Source: CAIYOL01 sp964494805
Lineage (GTDB): Bacteria > Planctomycetota > Phycisphaerae > Sedimentisphaerales > Anaerobacaceae
Direction of reading: 5' to 3'
DNA length: 64,000 nucleotides
Assembly: GCA_964494805.1 (NCBI GenBank)
Contig: CAZBST010000002.1
Span: forward strand, 248,001 to 312,000
The notes beneath the pieces are model-generated. The model searched no databases, was not told the DNA's origin, and worked only from the letters and a program-made list of their open reading frames with translations. Of the stretch, positions 9,020-18,397 are shown one piece after another. Within the stretch, counting starts at the first letter, position 1. Every line of letters starts with the position of its first letter. The position numbers and the translations under genes are program-made.

Positions 9020-11011
9020 ATGGCATCGGAATTCCGCGCATTATCTAAAGCCGAAATTGCGCAGCTGCAAAACCAGGGATGCAGCAGCTCAGACTGGGCA
9101 AGTATTAAGGTCGCTCAGAATTTCGATCCTACAAGGGTAGGATTCGCACATTTTTCCGGTACCGTGGAAATAGGTGAACTTAAAGAAACAATAACCTTTC
9201 ACGGCGGAGTGAAAAAGCCAGCAGGTATTAGCCAGGCAACAATCCACAACTGCAAAATTGGAAACAATGTCTATATTAACCATATCAATACTTATATAGC
9301 CAACTACATAATCGAGGACAATGTAGTTATTGACAATGTTGATTTGTTGACGGTTGAGCAGGAAAGTTCCTTTGGTAATGGGACCGAAGCTGTCGTTGTT
9401 AATGAGGCCGGCGGCAGGGAAGTACCGATTTACGACCATTTGTCCGCTCATACCGCTTATGTGATAGCTTTTTACAGGCACAAGCCGAAAGTAATTGAAA
9501 ACCTGCGGAAAATGATTGCCAGCTACACCAAATCTGTAACTTCATCGACGGGCTTGTTGGCAAAAGGCGCTAAGATTACTAACTGCCGAATCATCAGAAA
9601 CGTCAGAATAGGTCCTGCAGCCGTAATTGAGGGAGCAAGCCGGCTGGAGAACAGCTCAATCAATAGCTGCTCGGAAGACCCTGTCTATATTGGCCCGGGT
9701 GTTTTTGCAGAAGATTCCATTATCTGCTCCGGCTCGAAGATTTCCGACGGCACAATAATATGCAAATGCTTCGTAGGTCAGGGCACGGTGCTGTCTAAAC
9801 AATATTCGGCGGAAAACTCCGTCTTCTTCGCAAACTGCGGCGGCTTTCATGGCGAGGCGTGCTCCATATTTGCCGGGCCGTATACTGTTACACATCACAA
9901 ATCCACGTTGCTCATAGCTGGGTTGTTTTCATTTCTTAATGCCGGCAGCGGGACTAATCAGAGCAATCATTTATACAAGCTGGGGCCTGTCCATCAGGGT
10001 ATTATCGAGCGCGGCTCTAAAACCGCCAGTGATTCATATATGCTCTGGCCGGCCAAGGTCGGGGCTTTTACAGTTGTAATGGGCAGACACTACAAGAATT
10101 CTGATACCTCGGACCTGCCCTTCTCATACCTGATTGAGCACGAAGATGAAAGTATTCTTGTCCCTGCTGTGAATTTACGCAGCGTAGGAACCGTTCGAGA
10201 CGCTCGAAAATGGCCAAAACGTGACAAACGAAAAGACCCTAAGAAACTTGATTACATAAATTTCAAACTCTTAAGCCCGTACACAATTCAAAAAATGCTT
10301 AACGGCTGTAAATTGCTCACCGATCTCAAATTGACACCCGGCAAAACAGGTGATTACGTTACCTACAACGGCTGTAAAATTAAAAACTCGTCTCTGGATA
10401 ATGGTACTAAACTGTATCAGATTGGTATCGACAAATTCTTAGGCAACTGTCTGATTAAAAGACTGGAAGGCAGACAGTTCAAAAACATTAACGATCTCCA
10501 AGCAGCTTTGTTACCAGAAACGGACATAGGAACAGGCAAATGGTTGGATTTAGCCGGTTTGTTTACCCCTGAGGAAAGCATTCAAGAGATGCTTAGCAAT
10601 ATTGAAAATGGCAGCATCAGCACGCTGGAGCAAATAACCGAAGCTTTTCGGTCGATACACGAAAACTATCCTGCGTATGAGTGGGCCTGGGCTGCAGGCG
10701 TGCTGCAGCAGCGACTTGGTAAAACTATCAACAAAATAACAACAGACGATATTATTGAACTGACAACGAAATGGAAGGAAGCAGTGGTGGAACTTGACCA
10801 CAGACTTTACGCTGATGCCAAAAAAGAATTTGCCGACACCGCCCAAATAGGATACGGCATCGACGGTAACGAACAAACAAAACACAGCGATTTTGCACAG
10901 GTCAGAGGTGTATTTGAAAAAGACAGTTTCGTCTCTGAAATTGAAAAACATATAGCTGAAAAAACTAAGCTCGGTGATGAACTTATCAGCCGAATGGAAA
11001 AACTACGTTAA
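9020..11011 (+). CDS. DUF4954 family protein with left-handed beta-helix repeats
   Basis: 663 residues. Hexapeptide-like repeats (ATIHNCKIGNNVYINHI, IIEDNVVIDNV, KITNCRIIRNVRIGPAAVIE, GPGVFAEDSIICSGSKISDG) run through about residues 75-270, the pattern of left-handed beta-helix acyl- or nucleotidyltransferases such as GlmU. The overall architecture matches DUF4954, whose reaction I do not know. It is followed after 27 bp by nagB, and lies opposite the murQ operon, so a role in amino-sugar phosphate metabolism is likely but unproven. Strong Shine-Dalgarno AAGGAG. Confidence 0.75.
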   Translation: MASEFRALSKAEIAQLQNQGCSSSDWASIKVAQNFDPTRVGFAHFSGTVEIGELKETITFHGGVKKPAGISQATIHNCKIGNNVYINHINTYIANYIIEDNVVIDNVDLLTVEQESSFGNGTEAVVVNEAGGREVPIYDHLSAHTAYVIAFYRHKPKVIENLRKMIASYTKSVTSSTGLLAKGAKITNCRIIRNVRIGPAAVIEGASRLENSSINSCSEDPVYIGPGVFAEDSIICSGSKISDGTIICKCFVGQGTVLSKQYSAENSVFFANCGGFHGEACSIFAGPYTVTHHKSTLLIAGLFSFLNAGSGTNQSNHLYKLGPVHQGIIERGSKTASDSYMLWPAKVGAFTVVMGRHYKNSDTSDLPFSYLIEHEDESILVPAVNLRSVGTVRDARKWPKRDKRKDPKKLDYINFKLLSPYTIQKMLNGCKLLTDLKLTPGKTGDYVTYNGCKIKNSSLDNGTKLYQIGIDKFLGNCLIKRLEGRQFKNINDLQAALLPETDIGTGKWLDLAGLFTPEESIQEMLSNIENGSISTLEQITEAFRSIHENYPAYEWAWAAGVLQQRLGKTINKITTDDIIELTTKWKEAVVELDHRLYADAKKEFADTAQIGYGIDGNEQTKHSDFAQVRGVFEKDSFVSEIEKHIAEKTKLGDELISRMEKLR

Positions 11012-11038
11012 CTTTAATTATCTTTTAATAAGGAACAG

Positions 11039-11860
11039 ATGAGAATTATTATTCAACCAAACTACGACAGCGTATCCAAATGGACGGCCAATTATGTTGC
11101 CAAAAGGATAAATGAATTTAAACCAACTATCAAAAAGCCTTTTGTATTAGGCCTTCCTACCGGCTCATCGCCTTTGGGGATGTATAAGGTACTGATAAAA
11201 CTCAACAAAAAAGGGAAAATTTCGTTCAAAAACGTTGTTACCTTCAATATGGATGAGTATGTCAAATTGCCGGAGGAACACCCTGAAAGCTATCATTCGT
11301 TTATGTGGAACAACTTCTTCAGCCACGTGGACGTTCGGAAGGAAAACGTGAATATTCTCAACGGCAATGCGAAAGACCTGCAGGCCGAGTGCAGGAATTA
11401 CGAAAAAAAGATTGCGCACTTTGGCGGTGTAGAGTTGTTTATCAGCGGCATAGGCCCTGATGGCCACGTTGCGTTTAACGAACCCGGCTCTTCGCTGTCA
11501 TCCCTGACCAGAGTAAAAACACTTACTAAAGATACTATCATGGCCAATTCCAGGTTTTTTGACAACGACATCAACAAGGTTCCCAAGACCGCTTTAACCG
11601 TGGGGGTTAAAACGGTTATGGACGCCAGGGAGGTGTTGATTATTGTCAGCGGCCATAACAAAGCCCGCGCGCTGCAAAAGGTGGTTGAAGAAGCTGTCAA
11701 TCACATGTGGACAGTAAGCGCCCTCCAATTACATCCTAAAGCTATTATTGTCTGTGATGATGCGGCAACTGTTGAGCTCAAAGTCGGCACGGTCAATTAC
11801 TTCAAGGATATTGAAGCGAAAAATCTCAATCCTGCCAAACTTTTGAATGGTATAATTTAA
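11039..11860 (+). CDS. nagB: Glucosamine-6-phosphate deaminase
   Basis: 273 residues, normal for NagB. GLPTGSSPLGMYK (about 40-52), FNMDEYVKLPEEHPESYHSF (about 77-96) and GIGPDGHVAFNEPGSS (about 137-152) are the phosphate-binding and catalytic signatures. It converts GlcN-6-phosphate to fructose-6-phosphate and ammonia, delivering peptidoglycan-derived sugar to glycolysis. It is co-transcribed with the DUF4954 gene and ends at a strong terminator. Confidence 0.95.
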   Translation: MRIIIQPNYDSVSKWTANYVAKRINEFKPTIKKPFVLGLPTGSSPLGMYKVLIKLNKKGKISFKNVVTFNMDEYVKLPEEHPESYHSFMWNNFFSHVDVRKENVNILNGNAKDLQAECRNYEKKIAHFGGVELFISGIGPDGHVAFNEPGSSLSSLTRVKTLTKDTIMANSRFFDNDINKVPKTALTVGVKTVMDAREVLIIVSGHNKARALQKVVEEAVNHMWTVSALQLHPKAIIVCDDAATVELKVGTVNYFKDIEAKNLNPAKLLNGII

Positions 11861-11930
11861 AAACAGAAAAGAACCGTGAAGGCAAATCAAAAATTTCAGA
11901 AATTGACTTGCCCCTGGCTATAAACCAATA

Positions 11931-11963
11931 AAAAAGGCCGGTTTTAATCGCCCGGCCTTTTTT
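11931..11963. terminator. Bidirectional rho-independent terminator
   Basis: GGCCGG (11936-11941) and CCGGCC (11952-11957) form a stem flanked by A5 on the left and T6 on the right, so it can stop transcription of nagB (plus) and of the convergent prepilin-like gene (minus). Confidence 0.9.
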
Positions 11964-11981
11964 GTGCAATGGTTTTTTTTC

Positions 11982-12818
11982 TCAGTACTCAGGCATTTTG
12001 CTCATCCAAGTTGCTGCTGAATCCCAAGCGGCTGCACATGCAGATTTGTTGCCGCCGAATCCGCATATAGTCCACGGACCGCATACATCAAACGTTTTAC
12101 TGTGCTTCAGCGACCACAACTCCTTAAGCCCTGTCTTCCTGGCAGAGGAATCTATATAAACAGCATTGGTGCTCCCCATGTGTCTATCGATGCATATCCA
12201 CTTCATTTCATTGCCAGCGAAGTCGCCATTATATCCGGGTGGTTCGGAGTCGGCGCCCGGCCAATAATAAATATACAGACAATCCAGCAATGCTGGAGCC
12301 TTATCCGCGCCTCTTACATCAGATCGCCTAAAATAAGCCGGGTTCGACCCTGTTGTACCACCTTGCATATTCTCAATGTAGCGATTCATACCGTAACTAC
12401 CGGTAGGAGTTCGAGGACCAGTTTGATCTTCACCTTCCCCTGGAATTGGATAGTCCGCCGGATTCCAAGAGCCAAGATCGGGGTTCCATGTGGCGAACGG
12501 GCCTGTCTTAAGGTTGACGTTCTCAGCTGTCGGGCAGAAACGCATCTTGGGGTCAATGTAATATGGCTTATAGACCAGGTGCCACAACCTTCTATATCCT
12601 GCATCGGTCCCGACCTCTCTCGAATGGAAATAGCCGTCGTTTTCGCCCGTATACATCGAAAATATAACACCCCATTGTTTTAGCCGCGACCGACAAACAA
12701 CCGCCGCTGCTTGTTTTCTAACCTTTGCCAGTGCCGGCATCAATATCGACATCAACAACGCGATAATGGCTATCACCACCAAAAGTTCTATTAATGTAAA
12801 ACCTCTTTTTTTATACAT
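11982..12818 (-). CDS. Prepilin-like protein with N-terminal cleavage/methylation motif
   Basis: 278 residues. The N-terminus KKRGFTLIELLVVIAIIALL is a type IV pilin / type II pseudopilin signal, cut between G and F by prepilin peptidase, followed by an extracellular domain. The C-terminal VYIDSSARKTGLKELWSLKH block is typical of the large paralogous families of such proteins in anaerobic Phycisphaerae. It is probably a surface-exposed or periplasmic protein; function is unknown. It stands alone between a terminator and an AT-rich gap. Confidence 0.85.
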   Translation of the reverse strand: MYKKRGFTLIELLVVIAIIALLMSILMPALAKVRKQAAAVVCRSRLKQWGVIFSMYTGENDGYFHSREVGTDAGYRRLWHLVYKPYYIDPKMRFCPTAENVNLKTGPFATWNPDLGSWNPADYPIPGEGEDQTGPRTPTGSYGMNRYIENMQGGTTGSNPAYFRRSDVRGADKAPALLDCLYIYYWPGADSEPPGYNGDFAGNEMKWICIDRHMGSTNAVYIDSSARKTGLKELWSLKHSKTFDVCGPWTICGFGGNKSACAAAWDSAATWMSKMPEY

Positions 12819-13718
12819 AATGACAATCCTTTCTTTTTACTTAGGTTTAACCGCCTTTATTAAGATGCGCAAGACCTGTTTTGTGTTCTGTAAATTTTGC
12901 CTTTTTTACCATATTTTCTCAAGAATATCCACTAAATTCGGCTGTTTTACAATAGTAAATTAATTATTTTAGGACAAGCTTTTCGGTTTTTTTGGGTTAA
13001 AAATGAGGGTTGGAATTTAAAATGGGGGATTTGGGTAATTTGGGAATATGGAAAATGGGGGCAAGTTTTTTCGTAAAATGGCTCGAAAGGAGGTAACAGA
13101 ACGTGTTTAGTGGGAAACGTTTGAAAATACTCAAAAACGTTCAAAAACCTACAAAAACTATACTGAAATTCACAAAAACTGTATAGAAACGTATAAAAAC
13201 TGTATGGAAATATTCAAAAGTTGATGCAAAACATTCAAAAATATCTGAAAATTTTGGATGCTGACCCACACCGACTATCTTGGGTACAGACGAGATACAA
13301 GTAGACACATTTTTTACCACAGAGGAAACTGAGAGCACCCGGCTTCGTTGTGCGACTACGCCGAGACAAGCAGAGATTTCTTAATCACTGATTACGTTAA
13401 TGACGTAGAGATGTTCCTGTAAAAGTATATTAGTATATGCGTACATACTAATATAACGATTTAACAATCGAGGGTCTTGAGAAAGAAAAATTTGAGAGCG
13501 GGTTTTTGGGTGCGGATTTAGCCGGCTACACGGAGGAGAATACCTAAGATAGATTAAGTATTCTTTTTATCAACCCCGGGATTTTGGGGAAGTGGGTTTC
13601 GGATAAAGCCCCCGCCATAGCTTTTTTACTTTTTCGCAGCACTTATCCGTCATATATCTAATCTTCTTCAAGGAGATACGATGTCCCCTGGCTAGCCCAA
13701 CAAGAGGCAGGATTTTGC
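12819..13718. other. 900-bp non-coding AT-rich gap
   Basis: I see no credible gene here. Short open frames on the minus strand are low-complexity (rich in Phe, Val, Tyr, Asn) and come from the repeats at 13105-13255. The right part (13300-13700) holds moderately GC-richer sequence without recognisable RNA features. A four-codon frame with a good ribosome site (ATG at 13681, stop TAG at 13693) precedes the protease promoter; it may be chance. Confidence 0.6.
13105..13255. repeat. Degenerate short tandem repeats
   Basis: About 150 bp of imperfect 12-15 bp units built around CAAAAACTGTAT and GAAAC/TATTC, for example CACAAAAACTGTATAGAAAC followed by GTATAAAAACTGTATGGAAA. The units are too irregular and too short for a CRISPR array and have no conserved spacers. 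Confidence 0.6.
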
Positions 13719-13747
13719 TTGACAAACAGTATAAGATATGCTAATTA
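13719..13747 (+). promoter_or_regulatory. Possible sigma-70-type promoter of the protease gene
   Basis: TTGACA (13719-13724), 17-bp spacer, then TAATTA (13742-13747) within an AT-rich stretch, 62 bp before the chosen start codon. The -35 is perfect; the -10 is weak. Confidence 0.4.
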
Positions 13748-13808
13748 TATTAGTAAGTTCATAAATTCTTCGGAAGCAGTGATCACGCATAAAAAGGAGA
13801 AAATCGAT

Positions 13809-16406
13809 ATGAGAACGCTTGTGCCACCTGTAAGAAAAATGAAACTATTGGTACTTGTTTGCACCGGCGTTTTTATCGTTTCCCAGCTGGGGGCCGGCGC
13901 AATTACTTTTGCGCATGAGGCCAGCTATGCAGCGACCGCCAGACAGGCATTGATTACCCTCAAAAGCATGAACCTTAACGATATGCACAAGACTATAGCA
14001 GCCCTTAAAGAAGCGGGTATTCGCCCGATGCACGTAATTCCGCCGAGGGTTGTCATAGCAGATGTGCCTGCCGGCGCGGAACAGTCGGTCCTGGCAATCT
14101 CAAACGTCGCATCTGTGCACAGGTCGGCAGTAACAGCCATTGCTGCCGACAAGGGCGCGGACCTAGCGAGCGGCACAGCGGCGTGGAATTATCTTGTGTC
14201 CCCGGAATTGGCTTCTGCATCGTTGACAATCCCGCCTGGGGCAAGGCCACTGGTTGGGGACGCAATTGAGCCACCGAAGCCCGAAGTTCTACAGTCGTCG
14301 GGCGGGCCCGGGGCACAAGGTGCGGCGCCCGGACACTCCAGCACGAGCGAATTTATGATTGGCAGCGTTACGGTTGGAGTTATTCTGCCTGAGTCCAACG
14401 AGATGTCTTTGAATACTGAGGACTGGAGTAACATTGACCCTGAGTACCCCACAGAGCCCAACAGAAAACAGAGGGTTTTCAATTATATTGTCGCCGGATT
14501 GAACTGGTGGGTGACGAACGCCGAAGGTAACAACATAAGTCTGACGTTCTACTACGAGCAGCAGTTCGGCGTCCCCACTCAGTACGAGCCTATTAAGACG
14601 GCTGGAATAGACGACGAATATACGTGGGTTGTAGATATTTTCCGGAACATGGGTTATACAAACAGCTACAATCCTTACGATCTAGCACGGGACTACATCA
14701 ATAATCTGCGGACGACTTATAACACCGATTGGAGCTACGCGTTCATAGTTGTCGACAGTTTGAACGACGAGGATGGTATTTTCGAAGGTAGTCAGTACTT
14801 TGCCTGGGCACATCTTGGCGGTCCGTACTCGATTATGACCTACGACAATGACGGCTGGGGCATCGACAATATGGCCTCGGTGGCACGCCACGAGACGGGG
14901 CACATTTTCCTGGCGGCCGACGAGTATTGTCAGCCGGGCTATGCTTGCTGTGATGTCGGACCAGCCGGGTATCTATATGTTCCTAATACTAACTGCGAGA
15001 AGGATAATCCGTCGAGTGTGCCTTGTGTAATGAGGTACAATGAGGATGCGCTTTGTATATATACGCACGGTCAGATAGGGTGGCAAGATAGTGACGAAGA
15101 CGGGAAACCCGATACCATCGACAATGTGGTTGCCAATACTCTTGACCCGCATATGACGCCCACATCAGAGACTGTTCTGACGTTCACCGGTACCGCCACC
15201 GATGTCCCTTGTTTCTCGCCCACCAGGACCGACGTAACCATTAACAAAATATCCGCGGTCAAGTATAGAATAGACGGCGGAACATGGACAGACGCCTCTG
15301 CCAGCGACGGCTCCTTTGACGAGGATTCTGAGGACTATACCTTCACAGCCCCGCCGCTGACAGCCGGGGAGCATCTAATTGAGACACAGGCGTATTCGTC
15401 TCCCTATTCGGGAAATGTCTCAACAGTTGTGGGGCAGAATGTGGAGATTATTCTGGAAACCGGCTCCCTGTGTGTGACAATCGGTCCACAAGGTGCGATT
15501 GACGCCGGCGCTCAGTGGCGCCGCGTAGGGATGTCCACGTGGCTCGACAGCGGCTATACGGAACACGACGTTGCGGTTAGCAGCTATATGGTTGAGTTTA
15601 AGGATGTTCCGGGATGGATTAAACCAGCCAATCTGCCGGTAACGATAAGTGAAGATCAGCTTACCGAGGCCAATGCGGTTTACGCGGCGGCCATCACCAT
15701 CGGAGACGGGACCAATACGTGGCAATTACCGCTGTCCACCAGCCGTTGTGATGCCCGGACGCAAACCATCTACTTAGCCAGCGAAATCGGCAGCGTACTT
15801 ACCATTACCGCACTGGCGCTTGATGTCAATACGATTCCAGCCCAAACGATGAACAATTTCACGATTCGTATGAAGCACACCGACCTGAGTCTCTATGGCG
15901 GTCTGCCGGAATGGGAATCCACGGACTGGACTACTGTCTATCAAACGGATGAAACCATCACAACCACCGGCTGGGTGAAGTTTGATTTCGCTACTCACTT
16001 TGAGTACAACGGCAGCGAGAACCTGATGGTGGACATCTCGTTCGATAACGACTCCAACAGCACCGACGACGGCTGGTGCTACTACTCGACGCCCGGTGGG
16101 ATGCGAAGCATATTCTACCGGACAATCTTCGACTATGGAGACCCGCTGGACTGGTCGGAGAGAACACCAACTCCTTCAGTAGGTCCAGCTGTTTTGAATG
16201 TCGAGCTGTTCGTGGTATATGAAAATATGGATTTCTACAACGATGAAATTGTGAACTTCAAAGACTTCGCAATATTTGCTCTCCACTGGATGGATGATAC
16301 ATGTTCAGGGCCTGACTGGTGTGATGGAATTGATTTTGACGAAAGCGGCAGGGTGGATATCCCAGACCTTGCCAAATTTGTCAAGCATTGGCTTGAAGAG
16401 CTCTGA
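13809..16406 (+). CDS. Secreted M64-like zinc metalloprotease with dockerin-like C-terminus
   Basis: 865 residues from ATG 13809, chosen because AAAAAGGAGA lies 8 bp upstream and a signal peptide follows (about residues 11-35); an in-frame start 90 bp upstream would place the promoter inside the gene. The catalytic site is HETGHIFLAADEY (H361, E362, H365), matching the HExGH...LADEY pattern of M64 peptidases. Further on are Ig/beta-sandwich-like regions and, at the end, two EF-hand-like segments (NFKDFAIFALHW; DFDESGRVDIPDLAKFVKHW) resembling dockerin repeats common in Phycisphaerae exoproteins. Probably exported and surface-attached. The substrate is unknown. Confidence 0.8.
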   Translation: MRTLVPPVRKMKLLVLVCTGVFIVSQLGAGAITFAHEASYAATARQALITLKSMNLNDMHKTIAALKEAGIRPMHVIPPRVVIADVPAGAEQSVLAISNVASVHRSAVTAIAADKGADLASGTAAWNYLVSPELASASLTIPPGARPLVGDAIEPPKPEVLQSSGGPGAQGAAPGHSSTSEFMIGSVTVGVILPESNEMSLNTEDWSNIDPEYPTEPNRKQRVFNYIVAGLNWWVTNAEGNNISLTFYYEQQFGVPTQYEPIKTAGIDDEYTWVVDIFRNMGYTNSYNPYDLARDYINNLRTTYNTDWSYAFIVVDSLNDEDGIFEGSQYFAWAHLGGPYSIMTYDNDGWGIDNMASVARHETGHIFLAADEYCQPGYACCDVGPAGYLYVPNTNCEKDNPSSVPCVMRYNEDALCIYTHGQIGWQDSDEDGKPDTIDNVVANTLDPHMTPTSETVLTFTGTATDVPCFSPTRTDVTINKISAVKYRIDGGTWTDASASDGSFDEDSEDYTFTAPPLTAGEHLIETQAYSSPYSGNVSTVVGQNVEIILETGSLCVTIGPQGAIDAGAQWRRVGMSTWLDSGYTEHDVAVSSYMVEFKDVPGWIKPANLPVTISEDQLTEANAVYAAAITIGDGTNTWQLPLSTSRCDARTQTIYLASEIGSVLTITALALDVNTIPAQTMNNFTIRMKHTDLSLYGGLPEWESTDWTTVYQTDETITTTGWVKFDFATHFEYNGSENLMVDISFDNDSNSTDDGWCYYSTPGGMRSIFYRTIFDYGDPLDWSERTPTPSVGPAVLNVELFVVYENMDFYNDEIVNFKDFAIFALHWMDDTCSGPDWCDGIDFDESGRVDIPDLAKFVKHWLEEL

Positions 16407-16474
16407 CAATTGACTATCTTTCGACAAGCTCAGGGATAAGCCGGCGAGCTTTCAAATTAAAACTGTTTTGAATT

Positions 16475-17590
16475 CTATATTATAGTTCCGCCGGCGGTGA
16501 TGTAACCACGGTCATTATAGAGGACAAGGCGCTGGCCGGGACAGGGGGCGAACTGGGGCTGGTCAAATTCGACGGTCATCTTTTGCTTATTTACTTCGGT
16601 GAGTTTGCAAGGATGAGAATCGACATAGGAACGGATTTTGCCGAAGAACCGCGCGCCGACAGCAAGCTCATCCGGGATAAGAGCGTTGAGCTGATTTGCG
16701 CTGACGGTGCTGGAGCTAACTTCTTCTTTAGTGCCGAGGGCAATAGTGTTTTTTTGAGCATCGATTTTGCCGACGTAAAGTGGTTTGCCGCCAGCAAATC
16801 CGACGCCTCTTCTCTGGCCGAGGGTGAAATTAGCAATTCCATTATGCTCGGCAATTTTATTGCCCTTCATATCAGTTATGCCACCGGGCTTATTAAAAGC
16901 GGCATCGGTCAGGACGGCACGGTAGTTGCCTTGGCCAGCGAAACACAATTCCATACTCTCGGATTTTTCGGCAACAGGCAGATTGGCATCTGCTGCAATT
17001 GCGCGAACCTGCTCTTTAGTAAGTTCGCCTAAAGGCAAAACAAGGCGTGGGAGTTTGTCCGAAGATACGCCGTAGAGAAAATAGCTCTGGTCTTTATCGC
17101 TGTCCTTTGCTTTGCCGAGAAAAAACCGGCCATTGGTTTTACAAACTCGGGCATAATGACCGGTGGCGAGGAAAGTTGTGCCGAATCTTTCCTGCAAGAA
17201 ATCCCAAAGGAGAGAGAATTTCAGAAACGTATTGCAGTCGACGCAGGGGTTGGGGGTTAATCCTGCAGCATAAGACTGGCGAAATGGTTTTATTATGATT
17301 TCCTCAAAGGGCTCGGTAACATCGGCGAAGTAATGAGGGACAGCCAACCGGTCGCAGACAAAGGCGGCATCGGTTCCGCAACAAGTGCGTTTGTTGGCAT
17401 TGGTTGAGAGAGGGACTTTCATAGTGATGCCAAGGACATCCCAGCCCTGCTGTTTGAGCAGGTAAGCAGCGGTACTGCTGTCGACGCCGCCGCTCATAAG
17501 GACAGCGATTTGTTTGTCGATTTCCTTAGTGGGCTGCCACGAGAGATGGCTCGACCTCTGCAATTTGATATTCCACTTATTGACCGTCAT
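16475..17590 (-). CDS. mnmA: tRNA-specific 2-thiouridylase
   Basis: 371 residues. PP-loop LMSGGVDSSTAAYLL (about 31-45), the first catalytic Cys in TPNPCVDCN and the second in ELCFAGQGNYRAVL are all present. MnmA adenylates and thiolates U34 of tRNA-Lys, -Glu and -Gln. The gene overlaps the ThiF-like gene by 14 bp and is probably co-transcribed with it. That links a sulfur-using tRNA enzyme with an E1-like enzyme that can activate a sulfur carrier. Confidence 0.94.
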   Translation of the reverse strand: MTVNKWNIKLQRSSHLSWQPTKEIDKQIAVLMSGGVDSSTAAYLLKQQGWDVLGITMKVPLSTNANKRTCCGTDAAFVCDRLAVPHYFADVTEPFEEIIIKPFRQSYAAGLTPNPCVDCNTFLKFSLLWDFLQERFGTTFLATGHYARVCKTNGRFFLGKAKDSDKDQSYFLYGVSSDKLPRLVLPLGELTKEQVRAIAADANLPVAEKSESMELCFAGQGNYRAVLTDAAFNKPGGITDMKGNKIAEHNGIANFTLGQRRGVGFAGGKPLYVGKIDAQKNTIALGTKEEVSSSTVSANQLNALIPDELAVGARFFGKIRSYVDSHPCKLTEVNKQKMTVEFDQPQFAPCPGQRLVLYNDRGYITAGGTII

Positions 17591-18383
17591 CTTTCAACTC
17601 ATTGATTGTCGGGTTGGAGCCGCAAAGCGGACAGTTCGGGTTACGGGGGAAATGGACTTTGCGAAACTCCATTTTTAATAGGTCATAAGTCAGCAAAGTG
17701 TTGGTCAACAAGTCGCCAAGCTTGAGCAGGTATTTTATTGCCTCGGTAGCCTGAAGCGTGCCGATAACGCCTGGCAACACTCCCAACAGGCCTGCCTGTG
17801 AAGCCGGGGGCACTGCATCGGGCGAGGGCGGGGCATTAAAGATGCAGCGATAGCAGGTTGTTTCGCCCGGCAATACTGTTATTAACTGACCATCAAACCT
17901 GAGAACGCCGGCGTGCGAAAATGGAATCTTTTCGAAGAAACAAGCATCGTTGATGAGAAACTTGGAGGGGAAATTATCTGTGGCGTCGATTACAAAATCG
18001 TATTGCCTGATAATTTCTCGTATGTTGTCGACTTTTGCCTGTTGATGGTAAGTTCTAACGACCACATAGGGGTTGATTGCCTGCATTTTAGTTTTTGCGG
18101 ATTTGACCTTTTCGACACCTAAGTCGGAGGTGTGGTGAATGATTTGCCTCTGGAGATTAGCCAGCTCAACCTTATCGGCATCGACGATACCGATTGTGCC
18201 GATTCCAGCGGCGGCTAAATAAACGGCAGCAGGAGAGCCGAGGCCGCCTGCGCCGACGATTAACACCTTCGACGAAAGCAGCTTTTGCTGACCTGCCTCG
18301 CCGACCTGAGCCAACATTATATGGCGATCGTATCTTTCTCTTTGTTCGCTGGTTAATGCCACCTTCGGCCTCCGGTTTTCCAA
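17577..18383 (-). CDS. thiF: ThiF/MoeB/HesA-type adenylyltransferase
   Basis: 268 residues. The nucleotide-binding motif VLIVGAGGLGSPAAVYLA (about 40-57), the catalytic stretch ANLQRQIIH, ATDNFPSK and zinc-binding cysteine pairs CYRC and CPLC match E1-like sulfur-carrier adenylyltransferases. The enzyme would adenylate the C-terminal Gly of ThiS (encoded divergently at 18970), the first step in loading sulfur for thiazole synthesis. No MoaD gene is nearby, so the ThiF role is preferred over MoeB, but both remain possible. Confidence 0.85.
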   Translation of the reverse strand: MENRRPKVALTSEQRERYDRHIMLAQVGEAGQQKLLSSKVLIVGAGGLGSPAAVYLAAAGIGTIGIVDADKVELANLQRQIIHHTSDLGVEKVKSAKTKMQAINPYVVVRTYHQQAKVDNIREIIRQYDFVIDATDNFPSKFLINDACFFEKIPFSHAGVLRFDGQLITVLPGETTCYRCIFNAPPSPDAVPPASQAGLLGVLPGVIGTLQATEAIKYLLKLGDLLTNTLLTYDLLKMEFRKVHFPRNPNCPLCGSNPTINELKDDGQ

Positions 18384-18397
18384 GATTTTAGTCTCAA

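Noticed and set aside
13105..13255. Possible CRISPR array
   Set aside because: Units are short and degenerate, with no constant repeat or unique spacers, and no cas gene is in the window.
12947..13338. Two minus-strand ORFs rich in Phe/Tyr/Val
   Set aside because: Low-complexity translations of AT-rich tandem repeats, without ribosome sites or family similarity.
13681..13695. Four-codon leader peptide (ATG ... TAG) with AAGGAG upstream
   Set aside because: It lies before the best promoter of the protease gene and has no regulatory codons or attenuator; probably chance.
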